A DNA stretch of 64,000 nt from Bacillus sp. Xin1 (GTDB lineage: Bacteria > Bacillota > Bacilli > Bacillales > Bacillaceae_G), in NCBI RefSeq assembly GCF_013314535.1, contig NZ_JABUAE010000005.1, forward strand, positions 110,871-174,870, given 5' to 3'. Of this stretch, positions 8,206-18,120 are shown piece after piece. The notes beneath the pieces are model-generated. The model did not search any database and was not told the origin of the DNA. It saw only the letters and a program-made list of their open reading frames with translations. How positions within the stretch are numbered: position 1 is the stretch's first letter; the number at the start of each line of letters is the position of its first letter. The translations under genes and the position numbers were made by a program.

Positions 8206-8246
8206 AATAGATGTCTCATAAATAATTGAGACATCTATTTTTTATA
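8206..8246 (+). terminator. terminator of nupC
   Basis: AATAGATGTCTCA pairs with TGAGACATCTATT across eight bases and is followed by a T run. Confidence 0.85.
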
Positions 8247-8249
8247 CAT

Positions 8250-8309
8250 GTACAACAATGTATATGTAACGTACAATATCTCTTATGTGTCTCATTTACA
8301 CATTATAGA
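8250..8309 (+). promoter_or_regulatory. TACA-N4-TGTA box and -10 upstream of the LCP gene
   Basis: TACAACAATGTA (8251-8262) equals the central 12 bases of the box in front of the small-peptide units at 39.9, 46.9 and 52.4 kb. TATAGA (8304-8309) lies 41 bp further on. The outer bases that complete TTACA and TGTAA are missing, so this is a weaker match. Confidence 0.3.
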
Positions 8310-8348
8310 GCAATATACAAATTGAATGATTTAAAGGAGAACTAAATA

Positions 8349-9362
8349 ATGAACTCAGATGTAGAAAACAATAACAGAACCTCAAAGAGGCGATTTAAGA
8401 AAAGACGCCTACTATGGTTTATTCTCATTCCACTGCTCATTGTAACACTTGGAGGTGGGGGCTACTCTTTCCACATATATAGTAAAGCAAAATCAATTTT
8501 AAATAATGCCTATGCTAAACTAGATAGAGGCGATAAATCCGATAAACGAGAAAAAGCTGTTAAGCCAATGACTGATAATGTTTCTGTCCTTATTATGGGT
8601 GTGGACGAAAGTGATCTTCGCGAAAAATCTTACGGTAAAGCAACACGTACAGATGCATTATTACTTGCCACAATCAATAAAAATGATAAATCAGTAAAGC
8701 TTGTTAGCATTCCACGTGACTCCCGTGTTTATATAAAATCACGCGATAAACAAGATAAAATTACACATGCCCATGTATTTGGAGGCGTGGATAGTACAAT
8801 TGATACAGTTGAGAATTTTTTAGATGTCCCTGTTGACTACTATGTGAAATTTAACTTTAAATCCTTTATAAAAATTGTCGATTCTCTTGGTGGTATCGAT
8901 GTAGACGTCCCTGTTGAATTTACAGAGCAAAATAGTAAAGATGAAGCAGGCGCAATCCATCTAAAAAAAGGGCGTCAGCATTTAAATGGTGAAGAAGCAC
9001 TTGCTTTAGCAAGAACTCGTCATATCGATAGCGATTATATGCGCGGTCAGCGTCAACAGCTTGTTTTAGAAGCAATTGCTCAAAAAGCGTTATCTATAAA
9101 TTCCATTAATAAAATTGGTAGCTTATTAGATGCTGTTGAGAATGATTTAAAAACAAACTTAACATTTGATGACATGATGACAATTTCGAAGAACACAATG
9201 GGCTCCGACTTAAAGATGGATAAACTTCAAGTAAAAGGTACCGATGAATATATTGATGGCATCTACTACTACATTCCTGATGAAAAGAATGTACAAGACA
9301 TCACTACAACATTACAACAACATCTCGGTGTCACGAATAAAACAGAACATAAAAAATTATAA
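8349..9362 (+). CDS. LytR-CpsA-Psr family transferase
   Basis: This is a 337-residue LCP protein. A basic cytoplasmic tail and one membrane helix (about residues 22-45) are followed by the extracytoplasmic LCP domain (about residues 77-230), with the conserved DALLLATINKNDKSVKLVSIPRDSRV stretch and ARTRH with its key arginines near residues 221-224. LCP enzymes attach teichoic acids, polysaccharides or other undecaprenyl-linked polymers to peptidoglycan. The ATG follows AAAGGAG. Bacillus has several paralogues (TagTUV), so the exact polymer is unknown. It lies upstream of the VanW gene but has its own terminator. Confidence 0.9.
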   Translation: MNSDVENNNRTSKRRFKKRRLLWFILIPLLIVTLGGGGYSFHIYSKAKSILNNAYAKLDRGDKSDKREKAVKPMTDNVSVLIMGVDESDLREKSYGKATRTDALLLATINKNDKSVKLVSIPRDSRVYIKSRDKQDKITHAHVFGGVDSTIDTVENFLDVPVDYYVKFNFKSFIKIVDSLGGIDVDVPVEFTEQNSKDEAGAIHLKKGRQHLNGEEALALARTRHIDSDYMRGQRQQLVLEAIAQKALSINSINKIGSLLDAVENDLKTNLTFDDMMTISKNTMGSDLKMDKLQVKGTDEYIDGIYYYIPDEKNVQDITTTLQQHLGVTNKTEHKKL

Positions 9363-9363
9363 T

Positions 9364-9405
9364 AAAAAGGCTGCTAGGATTTTCTGAGCAGCCTTTTTAT
9401 TATAT
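9364..9405 (+). terminator. terminator of the LCP gene
   Basis: AAAAAGGCTGCT pairs with AGCAGCCTTTTT and is followed by a T-rich tract. Confidence 0.85.
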
Positions 9406-9461
9406 TTTTCAACAAAATACTTCCATTTTCTTACGCAAATAATGACAAAAAGAGACAATTG

Positions 9462-9522
9462 TTACAAAATTGTAACGTTTTTTATAAAAATATTACGCCG
9501 ATAAGGAAAATAATAGTATACT
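9462..9522 (+). promoter_or_regulatory. TTACA-N4-TGTAA box and -10 upstream of the VanW gene
   Basis: GTTACAAAATTGTAAC (9461-9476) is a perfect palindrome containing TTACA-N4-TGTAA, the consensus reported for BceR-type response regulators. TATACT (9517-9522) lies 41 bp downstream. No good -35 hexamer is present, as expected for an activator-dependent promoter. Confidence 0.5.
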
Positions 9523-9608
9523 AGTACATACATAATACTATTTTTATCATTCATACATAAAAAACGAATACATATGACCTTATACATTAACTTTTTGGGG
9601 GGAAGTAA

Positions 9609-10862
9609 ATGAAGCTACGTAAATTACTTATTGGTTCTGCTGTCACTGGTGGAATATTACTATGTGCAGGTGGGATTGGTGGTTATCAATACGTTTCTAA
9701 ATTAAATAAACAGCTCGATACAAATGTATTACCGTATACTACATTTGAAGGCACTTCTCTTGATGGTAAAAGTAAAAAAGATGTCCAAAAAATTCTTCAA
9801 CAAAAAATTGATGAGGCCAATAAAAAATCTCTTAACTATGCATTCCAAGGTAAGACACAAACTTATACGTGGAAAGATTTAGGCATTGAATATAAAGAAC
9901 AAGACATTATCAAAAAAATCTTTAAAGAACAAAAAGGAAACCCGATTGATCGCTATAAAATGCGAAAACAAGCTGAAAATGGTGAGCTGAAACGTGAATA
10001 TAAATTAACACCACAGTTAAATACAACAGCTTATGAAGCCTTTATAAAAGAAAAATATAACGCAACTTTAAAAGAATCTGTAAATGCTGAATTAAGTGTT
10101 TCAGGAACAACAGTAAATATTAGTCAAAGCCAAAATGGAGAAAAAGTTGATAAAGAAAAATTAAAAGAATTAACAGCAAAAGCAATTACTACTGGTACAC
10201 AAGACATTCAGCTCCCGATTGTCTCCATAAAGCCAGAACGCTCTACAGAAGATATTCAAAACATGGGAATTACAGAGGTTATTGCTGAATATTCTACTCC
10301 TATGGCTGGTCGAAATGGCAACCAATCCTTTAATGTAAACAAGTCTGCAAATACTTTAAGTGGTGCAATCGTGGCACCCGATGAAACATTTAGCTTTAAT
10401 GGACGCGTCGGTATTACCGATGCAGCCCATGGTTATAAATCTGCTGCTGTATTTTCACAAGGTAAAGTGATCCAAAGTGCTGGGGGCGGCGTTTGCCAAG
10501 TGAGTAGTACTCTATATGGAGCAGCATTACGCGCTGACTTAGGAGTTGTTGCTCGTAGTAACCATTCTATGCCTGTTAACTATTTACCACTGGGTCAAGA
10601 TGCTGCTGTAGCAGATTATGGTCCCGATTTAAAATTCAAGAATAATACTGGCAAACATATTTACATTCAAGCATTTTCTAATGGTAGTAGTATAACTACA
10701 CGTATTTTCGGTACACCTACTGGCAAGAATGTAGAAGTTTCATCAAAAGTAATTAGCAATACTGAAACTAAAATTACAGCTGTCACATATAAAAAAGTAA
10801 CACAAAACGGTCAAGTCATCTCAAATGGCCAAATTTCAAAAAGTGTATACAAAAAGGCGTGA
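9609..10862 (+). CDS. VanW-family protein with peptidoglycan-binding domain
   Basis: This 417-residue envelope protein resembles B. subtilis YoaR. An N-terminal membrane anchor (about residues 8-29) precedes a PG_binding_4-like region (about 80-205) and a VanW domain (about 240-370) with the signature GGGVCQVSSTLYGAALRADL and NHSMPVNYLPLGQDA. VanW is named from vancomycin-resistance clusters but its biochemical role is not established. The GGGGGG-rich ribosome site fits the ATG. The promoter carries a TTACA-N4-TGTAA box, which would suit induction by cell-wall antibiotics; that link is inferred. Confidence 0.88.
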   Translation: MKLRKLLIGSAVTGGILLCAGGIGGYQYVSKLNKQLDTNVLPYTTFEGTSLDGKSKKDVQKILQQKIDEANKKSLNYAFQGKTQTYTWKDLGIEYKEQDIIKKIFKEQKGNPIDRYKMRKQAENGELKREYKLTPQLNTTAYEAFIKEKYNATLKESVNAELSVSGTTVNISQSQNGEKVDKEKLKELTAKAITTGTQDIQLPIVSIKPERSTEDIQNMGITEVIAEYSTPMAGRNGNQSFNVNKSANTLSGAIVAPDETFSFNGRVGITDAAHGYKSAAVFSQGKVIQSAGGGVCQVSSTLYGAALRADLGVVARSNHSMPVNYLPLGQDAAVADYGPDLKFKNNTGKHIYIQAFSNGSSITTRIFGTPTGKNVEVSSKVISNTETKITAVTYKKVTQNGQVISNGQISKSVYKKA

Positions 10863-10882
10863 TCATTCACGCCTTTTTGTTT
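10851..10882. terminator. bidirectional terminator between VanW gene and the 90-aa gene
   Basis: AAAAAGGCGTGA pairs with TCACGCCTTTTT around TCAT; T runs follow on both strands. Confidence 0.85.
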
Positions 10883-11139
10883 TGAAGCAAACGTATAAAT
10901 GCCTCTATATGTTCTCTTGTCTCTTCTAACGACCATATACGACTGCCTTGTTGGGCTGCCAATAAACAACCGTCTTCCCAAGAATTTTCTTTCTGTATAT
11001 GTAATAACTCATGTTGCAATTTTGCAATCGTTTCTTGGTCCTCTTGCTCTAAAAACTCCGTCATTACATCTATAATCTCTTCCTCATGTACACTTAACGT
11101 ACAATATGCTTTTAGGAAATATTGAAATGTCGGATACAT
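10867..11139 (-). CDS. small cytoplasmic protein of unknown function (90 aa)
   Basis: I do not recognise this family with confidence. It is a 90-residue acidic, mostly helical protein with no signal or membrane segment. It opens YPTFQYFLKAYC and contains two helical blocks rich in Glu and Gln. The overall pattern faintly recalls small immunity proteins of contact-dependent toxins (CdiI-like), but there is no toxin gene nearby and I would not name it so. AAGGGGGAG precedes the ATG. Its end lies 15 bp after the upstream lipoprotein gene on the same strand, so the two are probably cotranscribed. Confidence 0.6.
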   Translation of the reverse strand: MYPTFQYFLKAYCTLSVHEEEIIDVMTEFLEQEDQETIAKLQHELLHIQKENSWEDGCLLAAQQGSRIWSLEETREHIEAFIRLLQNKKA

Positions 11140-11154
11140 GCTACTCCCCCTTTC

Positions 11155-11676
11155 TTATTTATCAGATGGATAGGAAGTAATGATTTTAAATCCTAATTCT
11201 CCTGACTTATCTCGTGCTAAAACAGTGACTGTATTCATCAGCTTATCTTTTACACTCATATCTTTCTTTAATACTGTTTTCCCAACAGGAAATGAATGTT
11301 TCGTATTTAACACGAGACGATTCTCTTTAGAATTCTTTAACCAATTTTCAATTTCCTTCTCATGTTGCTTTAAGCTATCTTTAACAGCTGTAGTTGCCAC
11401 TTCTTTATCGTAGTATGTACTTGCTGCTGATACTTTATCTGTCTGCAATCGCTTCTTCAAATCCTCTTCTTTTTTCCCAACATGGCGTTCTATCGTATGA
11501 CCATTTTTCGGTGGCCCTTCCATTTCGTCTAAAATGTTATCGCTAATTTTTTCTACTGATGTTGAATTGCTTTCTTTCGAACTTTCTTTTTTCTGCTCTT
11601 GTTCTGCACACCCACTTAAAACAAGAATCATCGCAAGTAAGCTGCTCAAGAAAATACTCCATAATCGTTTCATCAT
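11155..11676 (-). CDS. putative lipoprotein of unknown function
   Basis: This 173-residue protein has a clear lipoprotein signal: a basic start MMKR, a hydrophobic stretch, and the lipobox LSGC with Cys23. A charged low-complexity linker rich in Glu, Lys and Ser follows, then a folded domain with a repeated KDSLKQHEKEIENW-type helix and a C-terminal GFKIITSYPSDK. It should be anchored on the outer face of the membrane. No enzyme motif is seen. The 90-residue gene follows at 15 bp. Confidence 0.75.
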   Translation of the reverse strand: MMKRLWSIFLSSLLAMILVLSGCAEQEQKKESSKESNSTSVEKISDNILDEMEGPPKNGHTIERHVGKKEEDLKKRLQTDKVSAASTYYDKEVATTAVKDSLKQHEKEIENWLKNSKENRLVLNTKHSFPVGKTVLKKDMSVKDKLMNTVTVLARDKSGELGFKIITSYPSDK

Positions 11677-12084
11677 ATCACCTCTTTCATGATTATTATA
11701 GGAACTTCATCAAAAGTCAATTTTAGATAAGAAAAAGCGTGTAGCATTCTAAAATTCTACATACTTTTTCTTATTTTTTTCGTATTGCAATCCGATCACA
11801 GAACCATTTTCTCTGACTGAGAACCATAATCTATGCAATAAACCTTTTATTAAAAGGGGTATATTTAATAAATTGAACAAAAACCTTATTTTAATAACAT
11901 TTATTCGTTGTAAATATACCCCTATTTTCATATACCGCATACCCACAAAGGGTATAAAGGTACATTTTCATCAATAGATGTAAATTAAATCCATATTTTC
12001 TCCGTTCTCCACGGATTAAACTTTTACATGTCTTCATTTTTACTGCACTTTGAAGCTAGCATGTTACTGTCCTAAAATAGCGAG
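11677..12084. other. gene-poor stretch with one hairpin
   Basis: Positions 11731-11774 form a long imperfect hairpin (AAGAAAAAG-TGTAG with CTACA-CTTTTTCTT) followed by a T run on the plus strand. A minus-strand open frame of 65 codons (11749-11946) ends inside it but lacks a convincing ribosome site. The remainder is AT-rich with nothing recognisable. Confidence 0.4.
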
Positions 12085-12241
12085 ATAAAGTGACACTTTA
12101 ATCAGTGGGGGTTTTCTTCATCCCCCACTGATTATTAGTTGAACCAATCGGGCTTTTACGGGCAGTTGATCCCCACCTATCTTCCTCGTTTCTCTCTGAA
12201 TCTTGAGGTGGGGGTCTTACTGCCCGTTAATGCGGGATAAA
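12085..12241. repeat. bcr1-like repeat, full length (157 bp)
   Basis: The element runs from ATAAA-GTGACACTTTAATC to TGCGGG-ATAAA. It contains the paired arms GTGGGGGTTTT/ATCCCCCAC and CCCCACCT/AGGTGGGG and the arms CGGGCAG/CTGCCCG. ATAAA at both borders fits the TTTAT target duplication reported for bcr1 of the B. cereus group. Shorter relatives lie at 18296, 24695, 41377 and 57204. Confidence 0.8.
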
Positions 12242-12269
12242 AGCATTCATTTTAAGCTAAAATCTACGC

Positions 12270-12298
12270 TTGCCTATATTAATTAAATATGGTGTAAT
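12270..12298 (+). promoter_or_regulatory. promoter of the TVP38-family gene
   Basis: TTGCCT (12270-12275) and TGTAAT (12293-12298) are 17 bp apart, directly beyond the right end of the bcr1-like repeat. A transcript starting near 12305 would include the AAAGGA ribosome site but not the TTG at 12270, which supports the start at 12327. Confidence 0.5.
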
Positions 12299-12326
12299 GC
12301 TAAAAAAGACAAAGGACTATAACGAT

Positions 12327-12875
12327 ATGCAAGAACTGATTCGTGATGTACTCACAGAACATTACACGCTAGCGATTCCACTCAGTATTTTATTTAATAT
12401 CATCATCAGCTTGGCAGGATTTATTCCAAGCATCTTTTTAACAGCTATCAACATACAACTTTTCGGTTTAACAGATGGAACAGTCATTTCGATCACAGGC
12501 GAGGCATTAGGGGCCATTATTTCTTTTTATTTCTATCGATTAGGTCTTCAGAAATTCGCACAAAACAAGATAAATCATTATCCAAAGGTCGAACGGCTCC
12601 TTTATGTTCAAGGAAAAGAAGCTTTTTTACTCGTTTTATCATTCCGTTTCATTCCCTTTATCCCATCAAGTATTGTTACTTTATTCGCAGCTTTAGGGAA
12701 AATGTCCCTACTCTCTTTCAGTATTGCCAGTACACTAGGAAAAATCCCATCGTTACTTATTGAAGTGTACTCGGCATATCACGTTATGAATGGAACAAGT
12801 GAAGCAAAGTGGATTATAACAATCGCAGGTTGTATCGGGTTATTGTACCTATGGAGAAAGTGGAAGAAAAAATAA
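12327..12875 (+). CDS. TVP38/TMEM64 (DedA-like) membrane protein
   Basis: This is an integral membrane protein of the SNARE-associated/VTT superfamily with about five hydrophobic segments. The characteristic middle part contains ISITGEALGAIISFYFYRLG and the later FRFIPFIPSSIVTLFAALGKM stretch, equivalent to the FxxRFxPxxP region of the family. Members act in lipid scrambling or membrane homeostasis; no specific role is known here. I place the start at the ATG with AAAGGA 10 bp upstream (182 residues). The frame is open back to a TTG at 12270 that overlaps the likely promoter. The gene sits immediately downstream of a bcr1-like element. Confidence 0.82.
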   Translation: MQELIRDVLTEHYTLAIPLSILFNIIISLAGFIPSIFLTAINIQLFGLTDGTVISITGEALGAIISFYFYRLGLQKFAQNKINHYPKVERLLYVQGKEAFLLVLSFRFIPFIPSSIVTLFAALGKMSLLSFSIASTLGKIPSLLIEVYSAYHVMNGTSEAKWIITIAGCIGLLYLWRKWKKK

Positions 12876-12909
12876 AACAGGGAGCATTCGCTCCCTGTTT
12901 TATTTTTTA
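12875..12909. terminator. bidirectional terminator between TVP38 gene and nprA
   Basis: AAAACAGGGAGC pairs with GCTCCCTGTTTT around ATTC, with T runs outside on both strands. Confidence 0.85.
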
Positions 12910-12925
12910 TATTAATGAAGAAATC

Positions 12926-14638
<1,713 letters not shown>

Positions 14639-14760
14639 CTAATAAAATTTTTTTTGAAAAAGAGTAGTTTTATATTAGCATTAGATTTCCACTATTAATA
14701 TACTAAAAATTCAAATAATTACTTTCTCAAGTTTTGTAGAATTTTGGCGAACAAATATTG

Positions 14761-14800
14761 AGAAAGGCCCTTTCCGTTTTGGAAAGGGCCTTTCTTGGTA
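14761..14800 (-). terminator. terminator of nprR-nprX
   Basis: AGAAAGGCCCTTTCC pairs perfectly with GGAAAGGGCCTTTCT over 15 bp around GTTTT. It separates nprX from the nprA promoter region (14627-14760). Confidence 0.8.
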
Positions 14801-14804
14801 TTTC

Positions 14805-14933
14805 TTATACGTTTACTGTTTCTGCCGTGTTCTTTTCTTGACCATACATATCTGGTACTGAACCATATTGAGGCCCGAATACCGCCGCCAAAATTCCCGT
14901 AACTGCAAATGCACTAATAATTAGTTTTTTCAT
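14805..14933 (-). CDS. nprX: NprX signalling peptide precursor
   Basis: This 42-residue open frame starts one base after the nprR stop. Its ribosome site AGGAGG lies within the last nprR codons. It has the layout of a Phr/NprX precursor: a basic start MKKLIIS, a hydrophobic export signal (about residues 4-19), and a C-terminal part holding the candidate heptapeptide SVPDMYG (residues 25-31), aligned with the SKPDIVG signal described for B. thuringiensis NprX. The precursor is exported, trimmed by proteases, reimported by Opp and bound by NprR. Valine at position 2, instead of Lys or Arg in the variants I remember, makes this a distinct or rare pherotype. It is too short for routine gene calling. 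Confidence 0.9.
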   Translation of the reverse strand: MKKLIISAFAVTGILAAVFGPQYGSVPDMYGQEKNTAETVNV

Positions 14934-14934
14934 A

Positions 14935-16203
14935 TTAATATCCTCCTTCTTCTGATAGAGCAAGCGCTAATTTATAATAACGATTGCTCTCTTGAAATTC
15001 TAATAATCCTTCAAAGTATTCTGCTAGTTCTAAGTAGACCTTTTTCAAATGTTTTACATTTTCTTCAGTCTTAAAGAACGGTACCGCTTCCGTCTCTAAA
15101 AACCTCTTATATGCATCTTTTTTTTCAAAGTATTTATATTTAAGAATCAATAATAAGTGCAACTTACTTTTATATTTTTCATCTTTTATTGCAACTCTAA
15201 TGCCTTTTTCAATCCAATCTCTCGCTTCTTCAAACTCTTCCAATTGAACACACTGTAGAGAAATCTCATATATAGCGTCAATATAATTTAAATCTTCTTC
15301 CTTTTTGTACTGTAAACCTTTTAAATAATATTCTTTTGCCACAGCGTAATTATGTTGGCAATAATGCAGAAGTCCTATATTATTTAAAACAATTGCTATA
15401 ATTGTCTCTTTATCAGCAAAAGAATTTGCTTCTCTTAAAATATTATTATAAATCTTCATAGCTTCACTATACTGTTTTTTACGTATATAGCTAAAAGCAA
15501 TGAGAAGCTGACAATTTATTACGTTTCGGAATTTATATTCATTACGAAATCCTTCTAATGCCACATTAGCAAAATATAATGCCATATGTTCAATTTCTAA
15601 ATGACGATATACAAGTGCTAAATTATAATAAATTCCAGTCTCATAATATCCTTGTTCTTTTGCCATTAACTCTGTTTGGGTTAAATATTCAAGCGAATCC
15701 TTATATCTATGCTTCATGAAATACATTAACGCCCTACTATACGTATACAGCAACTTCTGAAACGGAGAATACTTCTTATACATCTTCTTTAATTTCTCTA
15801 GTTCTTCTTCAAGCGCAGGAAGATCTCTTTTCATAATTAAATAACGCGTGTATAGCAGATTATAATAATTTATAATTTCAAAATCTAAAACATGCTTCAT
15901 TTCAGCTTGCAACTCATTGTATATACGTTCTACCTGTTGCTTGTCCAAATGAACCAACGCATTTAACCATTCATCTAACTTCGCTTTCACTTCTTCTTCT
16001 ACATCTCTCAAATCTGAAACAGCAATCTCTAGCCTCGCACAGAGCAACTGCAAAATTTCTTCCGATGCTTCTATCTTTCCATTTTCAATCTTACTTAAAT
16101 ATGAGACGGAACAAATGCCCTGACATAATTCTTCTTGTGTCATTTTTTGCTGTAATCGCTTATAAAAAACTTGTTTGCCAATTTTCTCTAGTGTTTGTTG
16201 CAT
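14935..16203 (-). CDS. nprR: NprR quorum-sensing transcriptional regulator (RNPP family)
   Basis: This 422-residue cytosolic regulator has an HTH_3 domain at about residues 5-65 (KMTQEELCQGICSVSYLSKIENGK) followed by tandem TPR repeats over the rest. In the B. cereus group apo-NprR inhibits Spo0F and delays sporulation. With the NprX peptide bound it activates nprA and other necrotrophy genes. Length and the directly following nprX confirm the assignment. Its peptide pocket should have co-evolved with the unusual SVPDMYG signal. GGAGGGC precedes the ATG. Confidence 0.93.
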   Translation of the reverse strand: MQQTLEKIGKQVFYKRLQQKMTQEELCQGICSVSYLSKIENGKIEASEEILQLLCARLEIAVSDLRDVEEEVKAKLDEWLNALVHLDKQQVERIYNELQAEMKHVLDFEIINYYNLLYTRYLIMKRDLPALEEELEKLKKMYKKYSPFQKLLYTYSRALMYFMKHRYKDSLEYLTQTELMAKEQGYYETGIYYNLALVYRHLEIEHMALYFANVALEGFRNEYKFRNVINCQLLIAFSYIRKKQYSEAMKIYNNILREANSFADKETIIAIVLNNIGLLHYCQHNYAVAKEYYLKGLQYKKEEDLNYIDAIYEISLQCVQLEEFEEARDWIEKGIRVAIKDEKYKSKLHLLLILKYKYFEKKDAYKRFLETEAVPFFKTEENVKHLKKVYLELAEYFEGLLEFQESNRYYKLALALSEEGGY

Positions 16204-16514
16204 TGCCCTCCTCCATTCTCATTTACCCTCACTACTTTAATAATACATAAAAATCAGGAAAATATAAATTAATAAATGTAAATTTTCTAAAGAATTTTCC
16301 ATTTACTATTTTCATCCTGCTTTCAACAGTTAATTTTTATGTTAGAAAAGACTTTTGAACTACTTTATCTTTAAATTTTATCCGTTCAGTAATCATTATT
16401 TATCTTTCTAATATAACAAATGAGAGAACACTTTCTTTTTATTAAGATCTTCTCATTTGGCATAAACTAGTAAAAATCGTTATACTATAACAAAATTACG
16501 GAGGTGTTTTCGCA
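16204..16514. other. divergent promoter region of nprR and pncB
   Basis: No gene was found. The region is very AT-rich. TTGGCA (16457-16462) and TATACT (16481-16486), 18 bp apart, form the likely pncB promoter on the plus strand. AATTTTCTAAAGAAT (16281-16295) resembles a CodY box with three mismatches, upstream of nprR; I do not rely on it. Confidence 0.5.
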
Positions 16515-17978
16515 ATGAATCATTATAAAGACGATAGTTACGCCTTACATACAGATTTATATCAAATCAACATGGCTTATACATATTGGAAAGACGGTAT
16601 TCATAAGCGCCGCTCTGTTTTTGATTTATACTTCCGGAAGCTCCCTTTTAAAAATGGTTATGCCATTTTTGCTGGCCTTGAGAAAATCATTGAATATATA
16701 GAGGATTTTCGTTTTACTGATAGTGATATCGCTTATTTAAAAGAACTGGGGTTTGAGGAGGAATTTCTGCATTATTTGCAAAGCATGAAGTTTACGGGAA
16801 CAATTCGCAGTATGCAAGAAGGAGAGGTTGTTTTTAATAACGAACCATTATTGCGTGTTGACGCCCCTCTTGGTGAAGCTCAAATTATCGAAACTGCTTT
16901 GTTAAACATTGTGAATTACCAAACATTAATCGCTACAAAAGCCGCTCGTATGAAACATGCAGCAGACAATGATGAACTATTAGAATTTGGCACTCGTCGT
17001 GCTCACGAATTCGACGCTGCCCTTTGGGGTACACGCGCAGCCTTTATTGGTGGTTTTTCTTCTACTAGCAACGTCCGTGCTGGAAAACGATTTGGTATTC
17101 CTGTTGCTGGGACGCATGCTCATTCCTTTGTCCAAGCTTATCGTGATGAATATGTTGCATTTAAAAAATACGCCGAAACGCATAAGAAATGTGTTTTTCT
17201 CGTTGATACATATGATACGTTAAAATCCGGTGTACCAAATGCGATTCGCGTTGCTAAAGAATTCGGCGACCGCATTGATTTTTATGGTATTCGTCTTGAT
17301 AGCGGTGATATGGCTTATTTATCAAAAGAGGCACGAAAACTACTTGACGCAGCTGGATTTACCAATACAAAAATTATCGCTTCTAGCGATTTAGATGAAT
17401 ATACAATTATGCATTTAAAATCCCAAGGAGCAAAAATTGATGTATGGGGCGTTGGAACAAAGCTCATCACTTCCTTTGAACAACCTGCATTAGGTGCTGT
17501 TTATAAATTAGTTGCGATTGAAGATGAGAATGAGACGCTAAACGATACAATCAAAATTTCTTCCAATCCTGAAAAGATTACAACACCTGGGTTAAAACGC
17601 GTATATCGCATTATTAATCGCGTCAACGGACACTCCGAAGGGGATTATATTGCGCTAGAAACTGAAGTGCCAGAGCAAGAGGAACGTTTGAAAATGTTCC
17701 ATCCTGTCCATACATACATCAGTAAATTTGTCACAAATTTTGAAGCAAAAGAACTACATCATAATATTTTTGTAAAAGGTAAACGTACATATAAACTGCC
17801 TGAAATACAAAATATCCAGCGGTATGCACATGATAGTTTAAATGTATTCTGGGAAGAATATAAACGAACTCTTAATCCTGAAGAATACCCAGTCGATTTA
17901 AGCCAAGAATGCTGGGATCATAAAATGAATTATATTCAAACTGTGCGGAATCAAGTTTCAAATAATATTCAAAAATAA
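16515..17978 (+). CDS. pncB: nicotinate phosphoribosyltransferase
   Basis: This enzyme converts nicotinate and PRPP, with ATP hydrolysis, to nicotinate mononucleotide in the NAD salvage pathway. At 487 residues it is the Bacillus-type long form. It shows the family opening LHTDLYQINMAYTYW, the catalytic region LEFGTRRAHEFDAALWGTRAAFIGG, the VDTYDT and IRLDSGDMAYLS phosphate-binding motifs and the SSDLDEY stretch. ACGGAGGTG lies before the ATG. The gene stands alone, with no nicotinamidase nearby, and ends before a 20-bp-stem terminator. Confidence 0.95.
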   Translation: MNHYKDDSYALHTDLYQINMAYTYWKDGIHKRRSVFDLYFRKLPFKNGYAIFAGLEKIIEYIEDFRFTDSDIAYLKELGFEEEFLHYLQSMKFTGTIRSMQEGEVVFNNEPLLRVDAPLGEAQIIETALLNIVNYQTLIATKAARMKHAADNDELLEFGTRRAHEFDAALWGTRAAFIGGFSSTSNVRAGKRFGIPVAGTHAHSFVQAYRDEYVAFKKYAETHKKCVFLVDTYDTLKSGVPNAIRVAKEFGDRIDFYGIRLDSGDMAYLSKEARKLLDAAGFTNTKIIASSDLDEYTIMHLKSQGAKIDVWGVGTKLITSFEQPALGAVYKLVAIEDENETLNDTIKISSNPEKITTPGLKRVYRIINRVNGHSEGDYIALETEVPEQEERLKMFHPVHTYISKFVTNFEAKELHHNIFVKGKRTYKLPEIQNIQRYAHDSLNVFWEEYKRTLNPEEYPVDLSQECWDHKMNYIQTVRNQVSNNIQK

Positions 17979-18026
17979 AAAGAAAAACAATTGTTATCAA
18001 GATCTAATTTTAAAAATGTAAAAAAA

Positions 18027-18080
18027 TAAAAGACTCTAACATATTATATATGACTAATATGTTAGAGTCTTTTATTAGTA
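18027..18080 (+). terminator. terminator of pncB
   Basis: A perfect 20-bp stem begins TAAAAGACTCTAAC (18027-18046) and closes with 18055-18074, followed by T-rich sequence. Confidence 0.85.
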
Positions 18081-18120
18081 GTACAGTTCGAGTCGTGTTG
18101 ATTTTTATACCAAGTAAAAA

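Noticed and set aside
11749-11946. Minus-strand 65-codon open frame
   Set aside because: It starts with GTG without a convincing ribosome site and ends inside a hairpin. The C-terminal part looks protein-like, so it could be a decayed gene, but the support is too weak to call it.
16281-16295. CodY-like box upstream of nprR
   Set aside because: It has three mismatches to AATTTTCWGAAAATT in a very AT-rich region, where such matches are expected by chance.
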